A stretch of 60,000 nucleotides of DNA from Strigamia acuminata (Eukaryota; Arthropoda; Chilopoda; Geophilomorpha; Linotaeniidae). Every line of letters starts with the position of its first letter. The stretch's first letter is position 1. The translations under genes and the position numbers were made by a program. The DNA lies in the NCBI GenBank assembly GCA_949358305.1, contig OX442316.1, positions 4,156,001 to 4,216,000 of the forward strand, in the 5' to 3' direction. Below are positions 29,994-42,400 of the stretch, one piece after another. The notes beneath the pieces were generated by a model. It saw only the letters and a program-made list of their open reading frames with translations. It did no database searches and was not told the DNA's origin.

Positions 29994-32633
29994 TCACGAC
30001 GTCGGTTTGGCTGGAGCGCCGACCGAAGAGGCACGAGTGCACGATCTGCACGACTTCCTGCAGAAATTGAGCATGTAATTGGGATTTACTTGGCACTGCC
30101 ACAAGTAGGACCACATTGTACACATTTGGTTTTCATCCCTACAGATTTGAGTGTCATCTTGACAAATAAAAGATATTAATTAATCGAGAAAACGATTCAA
30201 TTTTTCTATATACTCACTACAGCGCTCGCACGATTTCTTGCAGTTGACAGTCATCCACATTGAATTTCGACTACACTCTCCACGCGAAGTCCACGTCGTG
30301 CATTCTCCGAATAAATCATTGCATTGATTCCCTGCTAAATATTTCGATCAATCGCTGCACGTGTCTATTTATATTTTTCTTACTTCCACTAGTTGCTATT
30401 CGTCCGCACTCGTACAATTTATTTAATTTATTTAAATCTATAGCGCTGAAACCATTCCGTTGTCCAATGACCCGCACTGCCGCACCGCGGCGCGGAATGA
30501 TGGTCCGGCGGAAAGGATCTCTCGCAAAGGCATTGGCAGCATAATGCATGACCGAGCCCAAATCGTACGGTTCACCAAGTCCTTGAATTTCGGCCCAAGT
30601 ATATTTGAGGAAATTCGATTCCATTCCGTTGGCGATATTTTCCCAGCGGACGACGATGTGATCGTCGCGGTCCGCGCGGCTTTGTTCGTGCCAAAAGCCC
30701 AGAGCGTGGAGGGTTTCGTGGATGATTATTCCCGGGTGGACGCATCCGTGACCGAGAGATATTAATTGCTGGCCACCTTTTCGCCCGACTTGCGACATGC
30801 ATCCGCCGCCTCTGTAATAGAATATGAAGTCCGTTTGGTCGCGCCGTGGCACCAAGCGAATACAAGTTCGACCGTGGAATTCGATGACTGCTTGGGCTAT
30901 TCGAAGTCTATCTTCACGACCTAGATTTTTTAGTTCAAAAACGGAGCTGATTAATTGCTTGCTTTAATGCGTGAACAGCGAGATTGTATGATAAAAAAAG
31001 AAACGTGACTTGCAAGTAGAAAAAACTATTGTTAGGTTTAAATTGACCATCATTACAATTTCTATTTAGAGTATATGTAGTGTATTGACACCACGAGGAA
31101 ATTAATGCACGTAAAATGACAACAGAGCTTCCATATTTTCCCCAAGTAATGGTAACAGTAAATAAACAGTCGGCCATATTGTCGGCAAGAGACACGTTAG
31201 GCTTATTTTGGTCATGTGCGGAGTGTTTAGTCACGGGTGAGAAGCACCGATAAACTCCCTGTACATAATTAGTGCTGACTGAAGCCTCTAATTAGTCTAT
31301 TTTCGACTGTCAACTGGTTACTGAATAATCTAGTGAGGTTATTAAATACTGGTAGCTGTTTAAGAGGAAAATTTATACGACTCGACGAGTTTTAAGACTG
31401 AGGAATGAGGATATGGGTCATATGTGATTAGAAGGAAATAACTTTCTATAGAAGTATTTGTTTAATTGTTTTTTATCTTCTTTAAATACATATGGTAATA
31501 ATATAATATCTATATATATGTTTGAAAAATGGTAAATTGCATTTTCGTGATCTTTAAATCAAAACTTGTGTGCAACTTGCTCGCATGGATTCATTAGTCT
31601 GTCGAGTCTAGACGGGGGAACAATTTATTCATTAGTTATTCACCTTTTATAGTATAAAACAGCTCTTTGCCAACCCCCAAATGTGATTAAAACAGGTTAC
31701 TATGGACAAGAAACTTTAGCCTTTCATTTTTACTGCAATTTTATGTAAGCGTATATTTATATTTACCAAATTCAGCACCGATGACATACGGTACAATCCC
31801 ACCTGGCCATTTCTGGGCTGGATTGATAATGGCGTTTTTCTGGAATATTATTATTCGTTTTTATTTAGTGAGTTTGCGGTTGCCAATTGTTCCTTATAAT
31901 TATGAGTTACATTGAAGTACACTTACCACCGCCATTGTTGACGCGTTTACACCGTCGATATCCCCTTCGAAAAAACCCGGAACTTGCATCGGGTTCTCGG
32001 ATGGGTCAAATTCCGGAGTTTTGACCATTGGGAGACGTGCAGCTCTTTCCAACTCATCTCTAGTTAATGGCTGTCCTGGGGTCAAAATGGGCGACGACAC
32101 CTTATATTTTTAAAACAAAATTTGTATAATTCTGTAATTTATGTTGACCAAAATCCAAAACCAGAATCAGGCTGCCCTGTTAAATCATTCGGTACGTCTG
32201 GTTAACTTTATTTCATTTCTAATCTTTATTTGAATCTCGGCTGGAAAACTGTGCTGACCTTATACGATACAAACATGCAACATCACCATTTAAACTTAAA
32301 GTTTATTTCGCACGAGATTGGTGATGCTAAATTAAATCGAATTTAAAAGCACACGCATTTTTAGAAGCGAAATATCCGCAAATTTCTAAACATTCTCCAA
32401 CACCATCTGCGCGCGTAATAAATAAAAAGGAAATAAACCTAACGGTCTATTAACCCATTGACCCGCTTAATCACACATAATTGGAATTTTTTCAATGAAA
32501 TATAATCAATTAAATGGCGAGAATAAATGTTAAAATGTAGAAATCAACTCACCACATTGTCATCGGCAACAGAGGACACTAAAAGCCGCGACGAGAGGAG
32601 GAAAACGAGCGGAATTCGTAGGTCGATCATCAT
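29994..32633 (-). CDS. Secreted astacin (M12A) zinc metalloprotease with two ShKT domains
   Basis: Six minus-strand exons: 32633-32553, 32100-31927, 31839-31767, 30920-30384, 30331-30218 and 30157-29994, totalling 1143 nt (380 aa). Residues 1-22 look like a signal peptide (hydrophobic LVFLLSSRLLVSS). A short propeptide leads to the catalytic start at WPGGIVPYVI. The zinc site HETLHALGFWHE is at 177-188 (His177, His181, His187 ligands; Glu178 catalytic). The Met-turn SVMHY is at 232-236, whose Tyr236 is the usual fifth ligand. Two six-cysteine ShKT modules follow, with cysteines at 292/299/308/319/323/326 and 332/339/348/359/363/366. A short basic tail ends the protein. This fits an extracellular protease of the nematode NAS or hatching-enzyme type; its substrate is unknown. 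There are two consecutive ATGs; the first was taken. Confidence 0.95.
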
Positions 32634-33461
32634 AATAAACTATTGCTTTCCCGTAGAGTTCCTGTACTGTTATATGGCATGGCCTAGTGTTGGTAGAAGG
32701 TCGAAGGCCTTGGCCTTGCACATGCGCACTGTTCTTGACCCCGTTTCTTCCTTTGACCTTCTTAAGGCGCCAATTTGTATTTCTATTTATTGCTCTGTAT
32801 CGAATTAAAGCATCGTCTCATTATCACACAATGTTATCACGTTTAATTTACATCTGGATCGTTAATTGAGTTTGAAACGTGAAGAAAAGTGTTTTTGAAT
32901 AAATGGAACGTTTGCTGCCTCGTTCGTGACCGCGGATTTTTAATGAGAGCTAATTTTTTAAGGGAAATTTTGGGAGACTTGAGTTTCGTTTAATGGACTT
33001 TGGACGACCTAATTTTCACATCTAACGACACCGCTGGTTTACACCCAGTAGTAAATTTAATTGATTTTTGTTTATTTGCTGCAGGAGGAATCCATTTTTT
33101 TTTTTTTTTTTTGGAAATTATTAAAATTGAAATAAATTTAGGCCATTTTTTAAATTTTATTTTTATTTTTTATTTTTTATTTTTATTTTTTGTTCTTTTA
33201 AATTCTCCGCGGTTGGGTGCCATCTAGGTGGTGATTCAGGAACGAGGAAATATTTCTGCGGAGCGCTTTAAGTGGTTTTTGAAATCCGACACTAGGAGGT
33301 TCCGTGAGCGGTTATTTCCCACGATGCACTTGTGCAAGCATAATGCCGAGCGGTGTTGTTGCGTTACGAGTTGAATTTCTTGTGTTTTTTCGCTCGGCTG
33401 ATTTCGCCTTGTTTTCCACGATGCGATCAGATTAGCAATTACGGCCGAAAACTCAACGACG
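32634..33461. promoter_or_regulatory. SRGAP: Divergent promoter region between astacin and srGAP
   Basis: The astacin gene (minus) and the canonical srGAP first exon (plus) diverge from here. The half nearest srGAP (33200-33461) is less AT-rich and CpG-containing, starting with TCTCCGCGG. It includes a GCCATCTAGGTGG motif (CTCF-like core on the minus strand) near 33218. No TATA box recognised. Confidence 0.45.
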
Positions 33462-36400
33462 ATGACGAGTTTTGAAAAGAAGCAGCCGGCCACGAAGAAG
33501 GAGAAAGAGATGGTGCTCGAGTTTGATGGACAAGTGAAAGGTGAGCAACACATTTCAAATCACTCAAACCTAGTAGTTTGCACACAGGATATTCGCTGAC
33601 AAACCATTTCCTTTAGCTCTAATCACATGGACAAATTTCGATCTAAAAATTAAAAATATATATAAAATAATAAAAAAAAAAATTAAATTAAATCTACTTT
33701 TTAAAAATAACCAGTTTGCATTTTTCTTACGTAATTAAATAAGGATTTGAGATTATGTTTAAATTTAGTTGTTTTAGTGTGTATACTTCAGATGAGTTAT
33801 TTTTACTGGTTTTTCATAGCTTTTATTATGATTTTCCTTGTTCCTGCTCTTGAAAAGGATAAAATAAATGTATAAAAATATATATATTTTTATTTTTAGT
33901 ATTTTTTTTTTTTGCTTTTTAGGTTTCATCCTCTCAGATGTTTATAAAGTTAAAATAGAAACATTTTAACATTTCATGAGACAAATGTTATGTTCTTTTT
34001 GCTCATTAATTCGCAATCGGCTGAAAGTGCCTTCGGTTTATATTAAAGTGAATCTTTTTAGTGTAAAAGTAAGCGAAAATAGTGTAAAAGGGGCATGAAA
34101 TACGTTAAAACAGGGGCTCAAACGTGTTTGTGTTCCTATTGTACCTCCAGTACAGTGACCATAAATGTGGCAGAGATTGCAGACCTAGTTTCCACAGTGT
34201 CACAGACTCGCAGACAAATCTGCCTCCATCGTGTGAGTTATAACAGGAAATAAAACCGAGCAGGGGAATTATTAGTCTATAATACTGCTTAATGCAACGT
34301 CCAATAATTGAAACAAGCTTATTTGTCATAACTGTAGCTGGAAAAGCCAATTTCCTTCGTCGTAAAAACGACTAAGTCAACTGTTAATTTCATTTTGCAG
34401 CAAAAATTGGGTCAAAAAAGATCAAAAACCTCAATTTGTTGTCTGAAAACTTCCATAAAGGACAATGCAACCGAACTAATCATGTTTTTTACGTTATATA
34501 ATAATAATAATAATAGACCGTTGAAGATAGCAATTATCTGGACATCTAAATAGACAATAACACGAGATTTGGAGCCGAGGAAGATGATTTTTACACTTAA
34601 TACGGCTATTATTAAGCCTGAAATCTTGTTTCTCAATCTTTTGTGTTTAATTTAAGCCGTTTGGGAGACATAAAACATAAAAAGATTCTTGTGTAAACAT
34701 GAAAAAAACAACATGCTTGTTGAGCAGTTTGTCACTACACCATTCTTGGAAGTGAATCATTTTTATGATCACTTGCAAATGAAACAAATTTGGGTGACTG
34801 AAACCAAATACATCCCCTAATACTGAATGACCCTTTTTGCTGGATAATTTACGGTCATTTTCCCCCCTTTTTGGGACGAAAACGACTTGAATTTGACCCT
34901 AGAATGGATGTGCTTAGCCTGAACTTTGTGAAAACTTGACTTAAACTCAACTTGTTTGGATTGAACTTTGGGTAATTTGACTGCAATATATTCTAATTAT
35001 GCTCTTCCGTTGTTATTCATTTTCCTCCCACTTTTATTAGATTTTTTTTTTTTTTTTTTTTTTTTTTGGTGGCTTTTCTTGGCTCCCCTTGATGGAGAAA
35101 ATGTCTGTTTCCACGACAGACTCTCTCTTTCAACACCAGAGGTCAGTTATATGTCACTTGGATGGTTTTTCTTCCTTGTTTGGCAGTAACTGCTTTGTAG
35201 ATAATGTCAATATAGTGACATTTTATCTTTTTAGATTAATTTTTTTTTATATAGAATTCTAAGAGTTGGTGTTGGTTTTGGCTCGTAAAGGGGGGAAATT
35301 ATTTTAAGAGCTGACACATATGCACAAAACAATAGGCCAGGCTGCTAGTGAGTAACTAGCAATTTTTTGGTGTTTTTGATCAATTTAGATTTAGACATTT
35401 ATTTTAGTCGTTTTGATCAATTTAGACATTTATTTTAGTCGTTTTGGTCAATTTAGACATTTATTTTAGTCGTTTTGGTCAATTTAGACATTTATTTTAG
35501 TCGTTTTGTTCAATCTAGAAATTTATTTTAGTCGTTTTGGTCAACTTAGACATTTATTTTAGTCGTTTTGGTTAATTTAGACATTTATTTTAGTCGTTTT
35601 GGTCAATTTAAACATTTATTCTAATTGTTTTGGTCAATTTAGACATTTATTTTAGTCGTTTTGGTCAATTTAGACATTTATTTTAGTCGTTTTGGTCAAT
35701 TTAAACATTTATTTTAATAGTTTTGGTCAATTTAGACATTTATTTTAGTCGTTTTGGTCAATTTAGACATTTATTTAAGTCGTTTTGGTCAATTTAGACA
35801 TTTATTTTAGTTGTTTTGGTCAATTTAGACATTTATTTCAGTTGTTTTGATCAATTTAGACATTTATTTTATTCGTTTTTGTAAATTTAGACATTAATTT
35901 TAGTTGTTTTGTTCAATCTAGAAATTTATTTTAGTCGTTTTCGTCAATTTAGACATTTATTTTAGTCGTTTTGTTCAATCTAGAAATTTATTTTAGTCGT
36001 TTTGGTTAATTTAGACATTTATTTTAGTCATTTTGGTCAATCTAGAAATTTATTTTAGTCGTTTTTGTAAATTTAGACATTAATTTTAGTTGTTTTGGTC
36101 AATTTAGACCCGTGTTAATCGCATTGAATGGGCAACTCAGATTCTATTGTAGTGTTTACTGTATAATTAGATCCCAGGCTATTATTTGAGGACTGGTCAC
36201 TGTTTGCTGCCATTTGGAGCGGTGTGGAATGTTCCATCTGCTTGAAACAATCCATAAGTTCGGAAAGAAAGTTGCTAATGTTGTGTATTACGGTGCTAAA
36301 AGTAATGTTTTGCATAATGTTTGCATTTATTTCCATAATTATACTCTGGTGTAATTTCCTTCACGTAATTTGAGTCGGATGAAATTTTCCAGAAATAAAA

Positions 36401-39400
36401 CTTGCAATTGGAAGCAGATTTGTGATGTTTGGCAACTGGAATATGGATTTGTTTAAGCAAAACACTCTAAATCCATTCTACCCTCACAACATTAATCATT
36501 CTTTTTTCATTTCCCTCCTTCTGAGAAAATGGCTGCCTTCATGACAGTCTCCCTTTCAACACCAGAGGTCAGGCATGTCATAATATCCTGGAAGAGATTT
36601 TTTCTTTTGGGTAATGGATATGAAAAATGATTATTTTTTCAGTTTTGGAGTTTATAAAAAATAGTTATAGTGAAATTTTTAGCTTTTATTTATTTTTTAT
36701 TTTATTTTATTTTTTTTGTTATGAGAGTTTTGAATGTTCCCTTGAGTAGTTGTGTGGGCATTGGCAACTTGTGCTTCAACTGTTGTTGCATAGAAATTGT
36801 ATTCAGAGATCTATGGGTGATAGGGGAACACAGAAACGACCCATTTGTGGTGGTGGATCCCTCGGTTATCGACCATCACAATAGAGAACAGGAACTACTG
36901 CTTCATGCAATAAAATAGAAAATAAATAAAATGAAAATAATAAATAAAAAAACTAAAGTCAAGTTGATGGCACAACATTATTGGAATTCACCATGAAATT
37001 TGAGCAGTAATTAGTACTCAATGACTACGAATTAATTAGAACTAATTGAGTATCAATTGAGTACAAAATTCAATGGAACTCAAATTTTTTGGTCAAAAAA
37101 TCTTTTACCGTAAAGTTCCGAATAAACGTTCAGCTCTTTTGAAACCCAACCAAGTGTCTATTTGGACTAGGCGATTATTTGAGTTAGACATTTAATTAAA
37201 TTAATTAGAAATAAAACTAATTTTTATTGGATTTTAGGCCTAAAATTTGAATTTTATGCACAAAACTGAACTTTTTAGGCCTGAAATTGAAAATTTTGCA
37301 TAAAACTGCACTTTTTATGCCTAAAAATGTACTTTTTATGCCTAAAAATGTACTTTTTATGCCCAAAAATGTACTTTTTATGTAGAAATAAAACTAATTT
37401 TTATTGGATTTTAGGCCTAAAATTGGAATTTTATGCACAAAACTGAACTTTTTAGGCCTGAAATTGAAAATTTTGCATAAAACTGCACTTTTTATGCCTA
37501 AAAATGTACTTTTTATGCCTAAAAATGTACTTTTTATGCCCAAAAATGTACTTTTTATGCCCAAAAATGTACCTTTTATGCCCAAAAATGTATTTTTTAT
37601 GCCCAAAAATGTAACTTTTATGCCCAAAAATGTACTTTTTATGCCCAAAATGTACATTTTATGCACAAAAATGTATTTTTTATGCCCAAAATGTACGTTT
37701 TATGCCCCAAAATGTACGTTTTATGCCCCAAAATGTACGTTTTATGCCCCAAAATGTACGTTTTATGCCCCAAAATGTACTTTTTATGCCCAAAATGTAC
37801 TTTATATGCCCAAAAATGTACGTTTTATGCCCAAAAATGTACGTTTTATGCCCAAAAATGGTAATTTTCTACACTCCCAACTCCCGACTCTGCACTATTG
37901 AACGTATATATACGTATATAGACCAGGCCACAATTCGGAGCTTTAAAATATTTAGATCTAAAAACCTATAAATATTTTTTGAATCATTTTTACAATTTTT
38001 TGTCGGCTGAAATAAAAAAATAAAATAATTCATTTTTATTTTTAAAATTTTTTATGATTTGAAAAACCATTTCTTTCGTGGTTATTGTTCTCGCGAGGTG
38101 AGGAAGAGTTCACATGACACCTGACCCCCTTTGAAACCACCTACAGGTGCTTCAACCGATTCCAATCTCGAGTTGTAGCAAAAAGGAAGTTGGCTGGACT
38201 CATTTTGAGGGTGGTGCCCATAGTCCCTTCCACCTTAATCCTCCAACAAACATTCATTGACCATTGTCTAGTTGCTTGGCAACAACAACAAGTATAACAC
38301 GAAAAAGACGAGTCTCCTGGGTTGAATTTCCGCCTCCCGAGCATTGTAAATTTCCCTCCAGGTATTGAATGCGAGTAAAAATCAATATTCTACTCATTTA
38401 GGCCTAGTCCAGTATTCCCTATGGCTGGTTGCTGTTTTCACTCGAGCCCACCACGCTTGTTTTCATCTGTGATTGACGTATCATGAATAATTGATGACTT
38501 CAGTCACCCTCTTCTTTTTAATGTTGATTACACCTAAACTGTTGCACTGGCTTTGGATTGAGGATGTGAAAGATATTTTTATAGATAGCTGGGCTGGGGG
38601 AGTCATGATTTCACGAAAATTATAAGTATGATATCACCTGTTTTTGAACATTTCTCGAAAAACAAGCTTTGGAAATTGCGCGTTATTTCTATTTTGCAAC
38701 CATGGCAATTTCAATTCAAATTGAAAATGTTTTCATGTTTATTTTTACTTTTGGTTTAGTCAAAACAATTTTGTGATTTGAATCTGCACCCTGCTGCGAG
38801 CAATTAATTGAAAGATTGCAGGTAGACTTTTAAATAGCATCTATAGAAAAAATTTGTTGTCGGAACACAAATTCGTCATTGCGAAGTTACGAAAGATCAG
38901 CGGTTTTAGCCTAAAATTGACATTTTAGACCAAAAATTGACATTTTAAACCAAAAGTTGACATTTTAGACCAAAAAGTTGACATTTTAAACCAAAAGTTG
39001 ACATTTTGGACTAAAAAAGTTGACATTTTGGACCAAAAAGTTGACATTTTGGACCAAAAAGTTGACATTTTAGACCAAAAATTGACATTTTAGACCAAAA
39101 ATTGACACTTTAGACCAAAAATTGACATTTTAGACCAAAAATTGACATTTTAGACCAAAAATTGACATTTTAGACCAAAAATTGCAAATTTTATGAAGAT
39201 ATGACGTAAAATAATAATTGTATGAATAACAAATAAATGATGTTACTGGATGTTACTGGATGTCATAAATAACATCATTTATTTGTTGATGTTATACAAT
39301 TGACATTTTAGACCAAAAGTTGACATTTTAGACCAAAAATTGACATTTTAGACCAAAAATTGACATTTTAGACCAAAAATTGACATTTTAGACCAAAAAT

Positions 39401-42400
39401 TGACATTTTAGAACAAAAATTGACATTTTAGAACAAAAATTGAAATTTTAGACCAAAATTGACATTTTAGATTAACAGTTGTCACAGTGGCGTTTCAAGC
39501 GCTTTCGGTGTTTGTGGTTTTGCTTAGTGATGTTAAAAAATAGAGAAACTAAATCACAAACGCCTCAAACACTTGAAACACGACTTTTTGAATGCAGCTA
39601 GTGTTTATCTTGTTGCTATTCATGTTCCACTGCAGGTGTGCTGGCAATATGAGGTCTTAATAACACTGCAGCATACGTGTTGGTTTTGTTCTATCTGCGG
39701 CCTGGTTTCCAGAGCGGCTTGAAAACATACAATAAAAGCCAAGATTGTAGATTTGTGGGGACATAAAATCGTGTGGTTTGCAGTAATTGTGTATTACATG
39801 CCGGTTGGATTCGTTAAGTCATTATTCCACAACGGTAGTCAGCGCATGCAATCTTAAGTTAATATCATTGCACAAGATACCGTGCAGAAACTGTAGCAGT
39901 TTGGCCAAAATTGCCTTGATCACTTTAGAAACGGGTCTTTTTAGCAACTCAAGCGGTGTGGTGGTCACCTTAGGTCAGGTTAAAGTCGCTGCCGTTGCTA
40001 AAGTGAACTTACCACCTATTTTGTCCCCTTTTTGCACTCTGTGGGATGACTTTCCTAAGGACCCAACCTTGCATTTGCACCGACAACTGGAAGAAGCACA
40101 GAAAACCTTCTTGAAGTGGGTGGCAAAAACAACAGGGATTCCCAGGAGGTCACTCAAAGAAATTACTGACCAAGCTCAAAGCTGCTTAATTTGTGCGTTC
40201 TAATGGGAACAGGTGATCAGCATTAGCATGAGCCGTTCCTATTCCTATTAGCCTTTTTGCTCAAAGTCTAGGCGAAGATTTTATCTGTGGTGTGTTGCAT
40301 CAGGAGAATTGAAATCAAGTGTATGTGCGAGAAAAAAAACTTTCCTTCAGTTCAGCTGTTTTAAGTTTATTTACCAGGTGGCATAAAAATCCATTGAGAT
40401 TCAATGACATCAGTCGAGGCAAGTCATCTAGCGCGACACTATCTACTGCGACATGAATATACTGCGACTTTGGAAACTGCGACATGAATATACTGCGACT
40501 TTGGAAACTGCGACTACATGTATTTTAGGTTTTTTTTTTTCTAATTCCTAAGAAGGGCCTTGCGAACTTAACCTTACTGGTTTTTTGATGCAAAACCATT
40601 TTTTGTGACGGCTTGTCGAGGTAAATAATGTCGCGCTAGATGTGCGCCCTCCATCAGTCTTGACCCGGTCTCTTGTCTTGTCCTAACAACAGTATTAAAA
40701 GATAGACTGGGCAAATTTAATTCCACAATGTGCAAAGGACTTGCTAGAATCTGAATTAACAAGTTCAACGTGCGGAGTCACAGTGGCTCACTGATTGTAT
40801 GTGTTGTACCTATCGATGTTGGTTATTATTGTAATGAAGTTAACCTTTTGGAGGCCCTAAGCCCTCAGTTTGAGGACCGCTTCATTAACCATTTATACAG
40901 CATCCCATAAGGTGGCCCCACCAACCGTGGTAATGTTTAACCATGAGCTATGACTCAAAATTGTAATTAAATCAATTGTGAAAACGAGGTTTTTAACCGC
41001 CAGTCAACTTAATTTCTTTTTCTGTTTTTTTTTTTTTTTTTAAATCGAAATTTTAACAACAAAGGGTCAAGGTTGTTCAAGTTTGATGAGCGGAAGTAAG
41101 GGTATGGGGCCATATCCGGACTCGAAGGTCATTGTTAAGAGAAAAAAAATGTACGCGATTTTGAGACTGAAAACACAACTGAAAGTGGTTTTTGCATCAA
41201 AATTCAAAATGGCGACCACGCAAGTCGGATCAGATGACAGACTTCCAATTGTCATGGTGATGGAACTTCAAGTTTTCGCCCTCCCCCTGAAAAAATAGTT
41301 TTACTTCGCAACAGGTGGGCTCCTTCAGGGCCGCCGAGAGTGAGTTTGGGCTCCGTAAAGTAAGGAATTCTGTGTGTTGTAACTGTTTGTAACAATGTGA
41401 GAGAGAGGTGCATTTAAATAAAGAAGGTATTGACCGTTTAGATAATAACAATACTTTATTTTTTTTTTAAATTAAACAATTGTGGATTACACACTCCGGC
41501 GATCTCCTTGTCAGACAATTGGTTTTTACGAATAAATCAGTCGACTCTAAATCTTTAACCGTGTGAACATGTTTATTTTGAGCTGATAAAATCAAGGAGT
41601 CATGTAGAGTTGAACAGAATGTCTACTCCAAATTTAAAAGCAAGAATATTACTCACCAAAAATTGTCTTGGAAGAGTGAAAATTAGTCCGAAAGAACAAC
41701 GTCCGAAGAACTTACTTCAGATTTATCGACACTTTTGGTTAGTATATTGGCTGGGTTTTGTTTTGTATTTAAGTAATTGATTTTCTAACCCTCGGGTTTG
41801 ATGAGACATGGATATTTCCAGCTGAAGCATCAAGAAAAACTATTCTTCGGGGAACGGTGCAGTAACATAAAACTACGTGGGGAGAGGATTATTTGTTGTG
41901 TTTTTAGTGCTGTCTCTTGATGGGAATTGCTTTCTATAGTGGCAATGTTTATTCCTGGAATTTTTTTCCAAAGTGGTATTGTTAAGAGTCGCCCTCGAAT
42001 TGTAGCAGCCCTCGAATAGTAGCCGCGGCTGAGACACCAAGAATAACGTATTTTTACAAAAGTACGGTATTGTTTCCGTGTTTAACCTCACGAACGATGA
42101 ACATATGCTTCGTTTGTGACGTTCAGACAGGGCTGGACTGGGAACAAATTTAGTGCCGAGAAATCTGGATGTTCGGGCCACAATTAATCAAGTCGGAACG
42201 GGCCACAGCGGCCGTGGCCACCGGGAAATTCCCGGTATCCCGCCGGGTCAGTCCAGCTCTGCGTTCAGACTTTGTTTGTTACATTAAACAAATGTAGGAA
42301 AACAAAAAACCGAAATTGTAATTGCTGACAAAAATGGCAGTTTTGAATAGGAGCCGCGGCTCTTAATTGATAAAACACGGTTTATAAACAGAAGCTTCGA

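Noticed and set aside
37394-37971. Several overlapping repeated-peptide frames on both strands, one of 165 codons
   Set aside because: Same effect from a 21-bp array; open in several frames at once, as repeats are, not as genes are.
39787-40203. A 138-codon open frame
   Set aside because: It has no ATG of its own, no recognised domain and no convincing splice sites. Length alone is not enough, though it could be checked for conservation.
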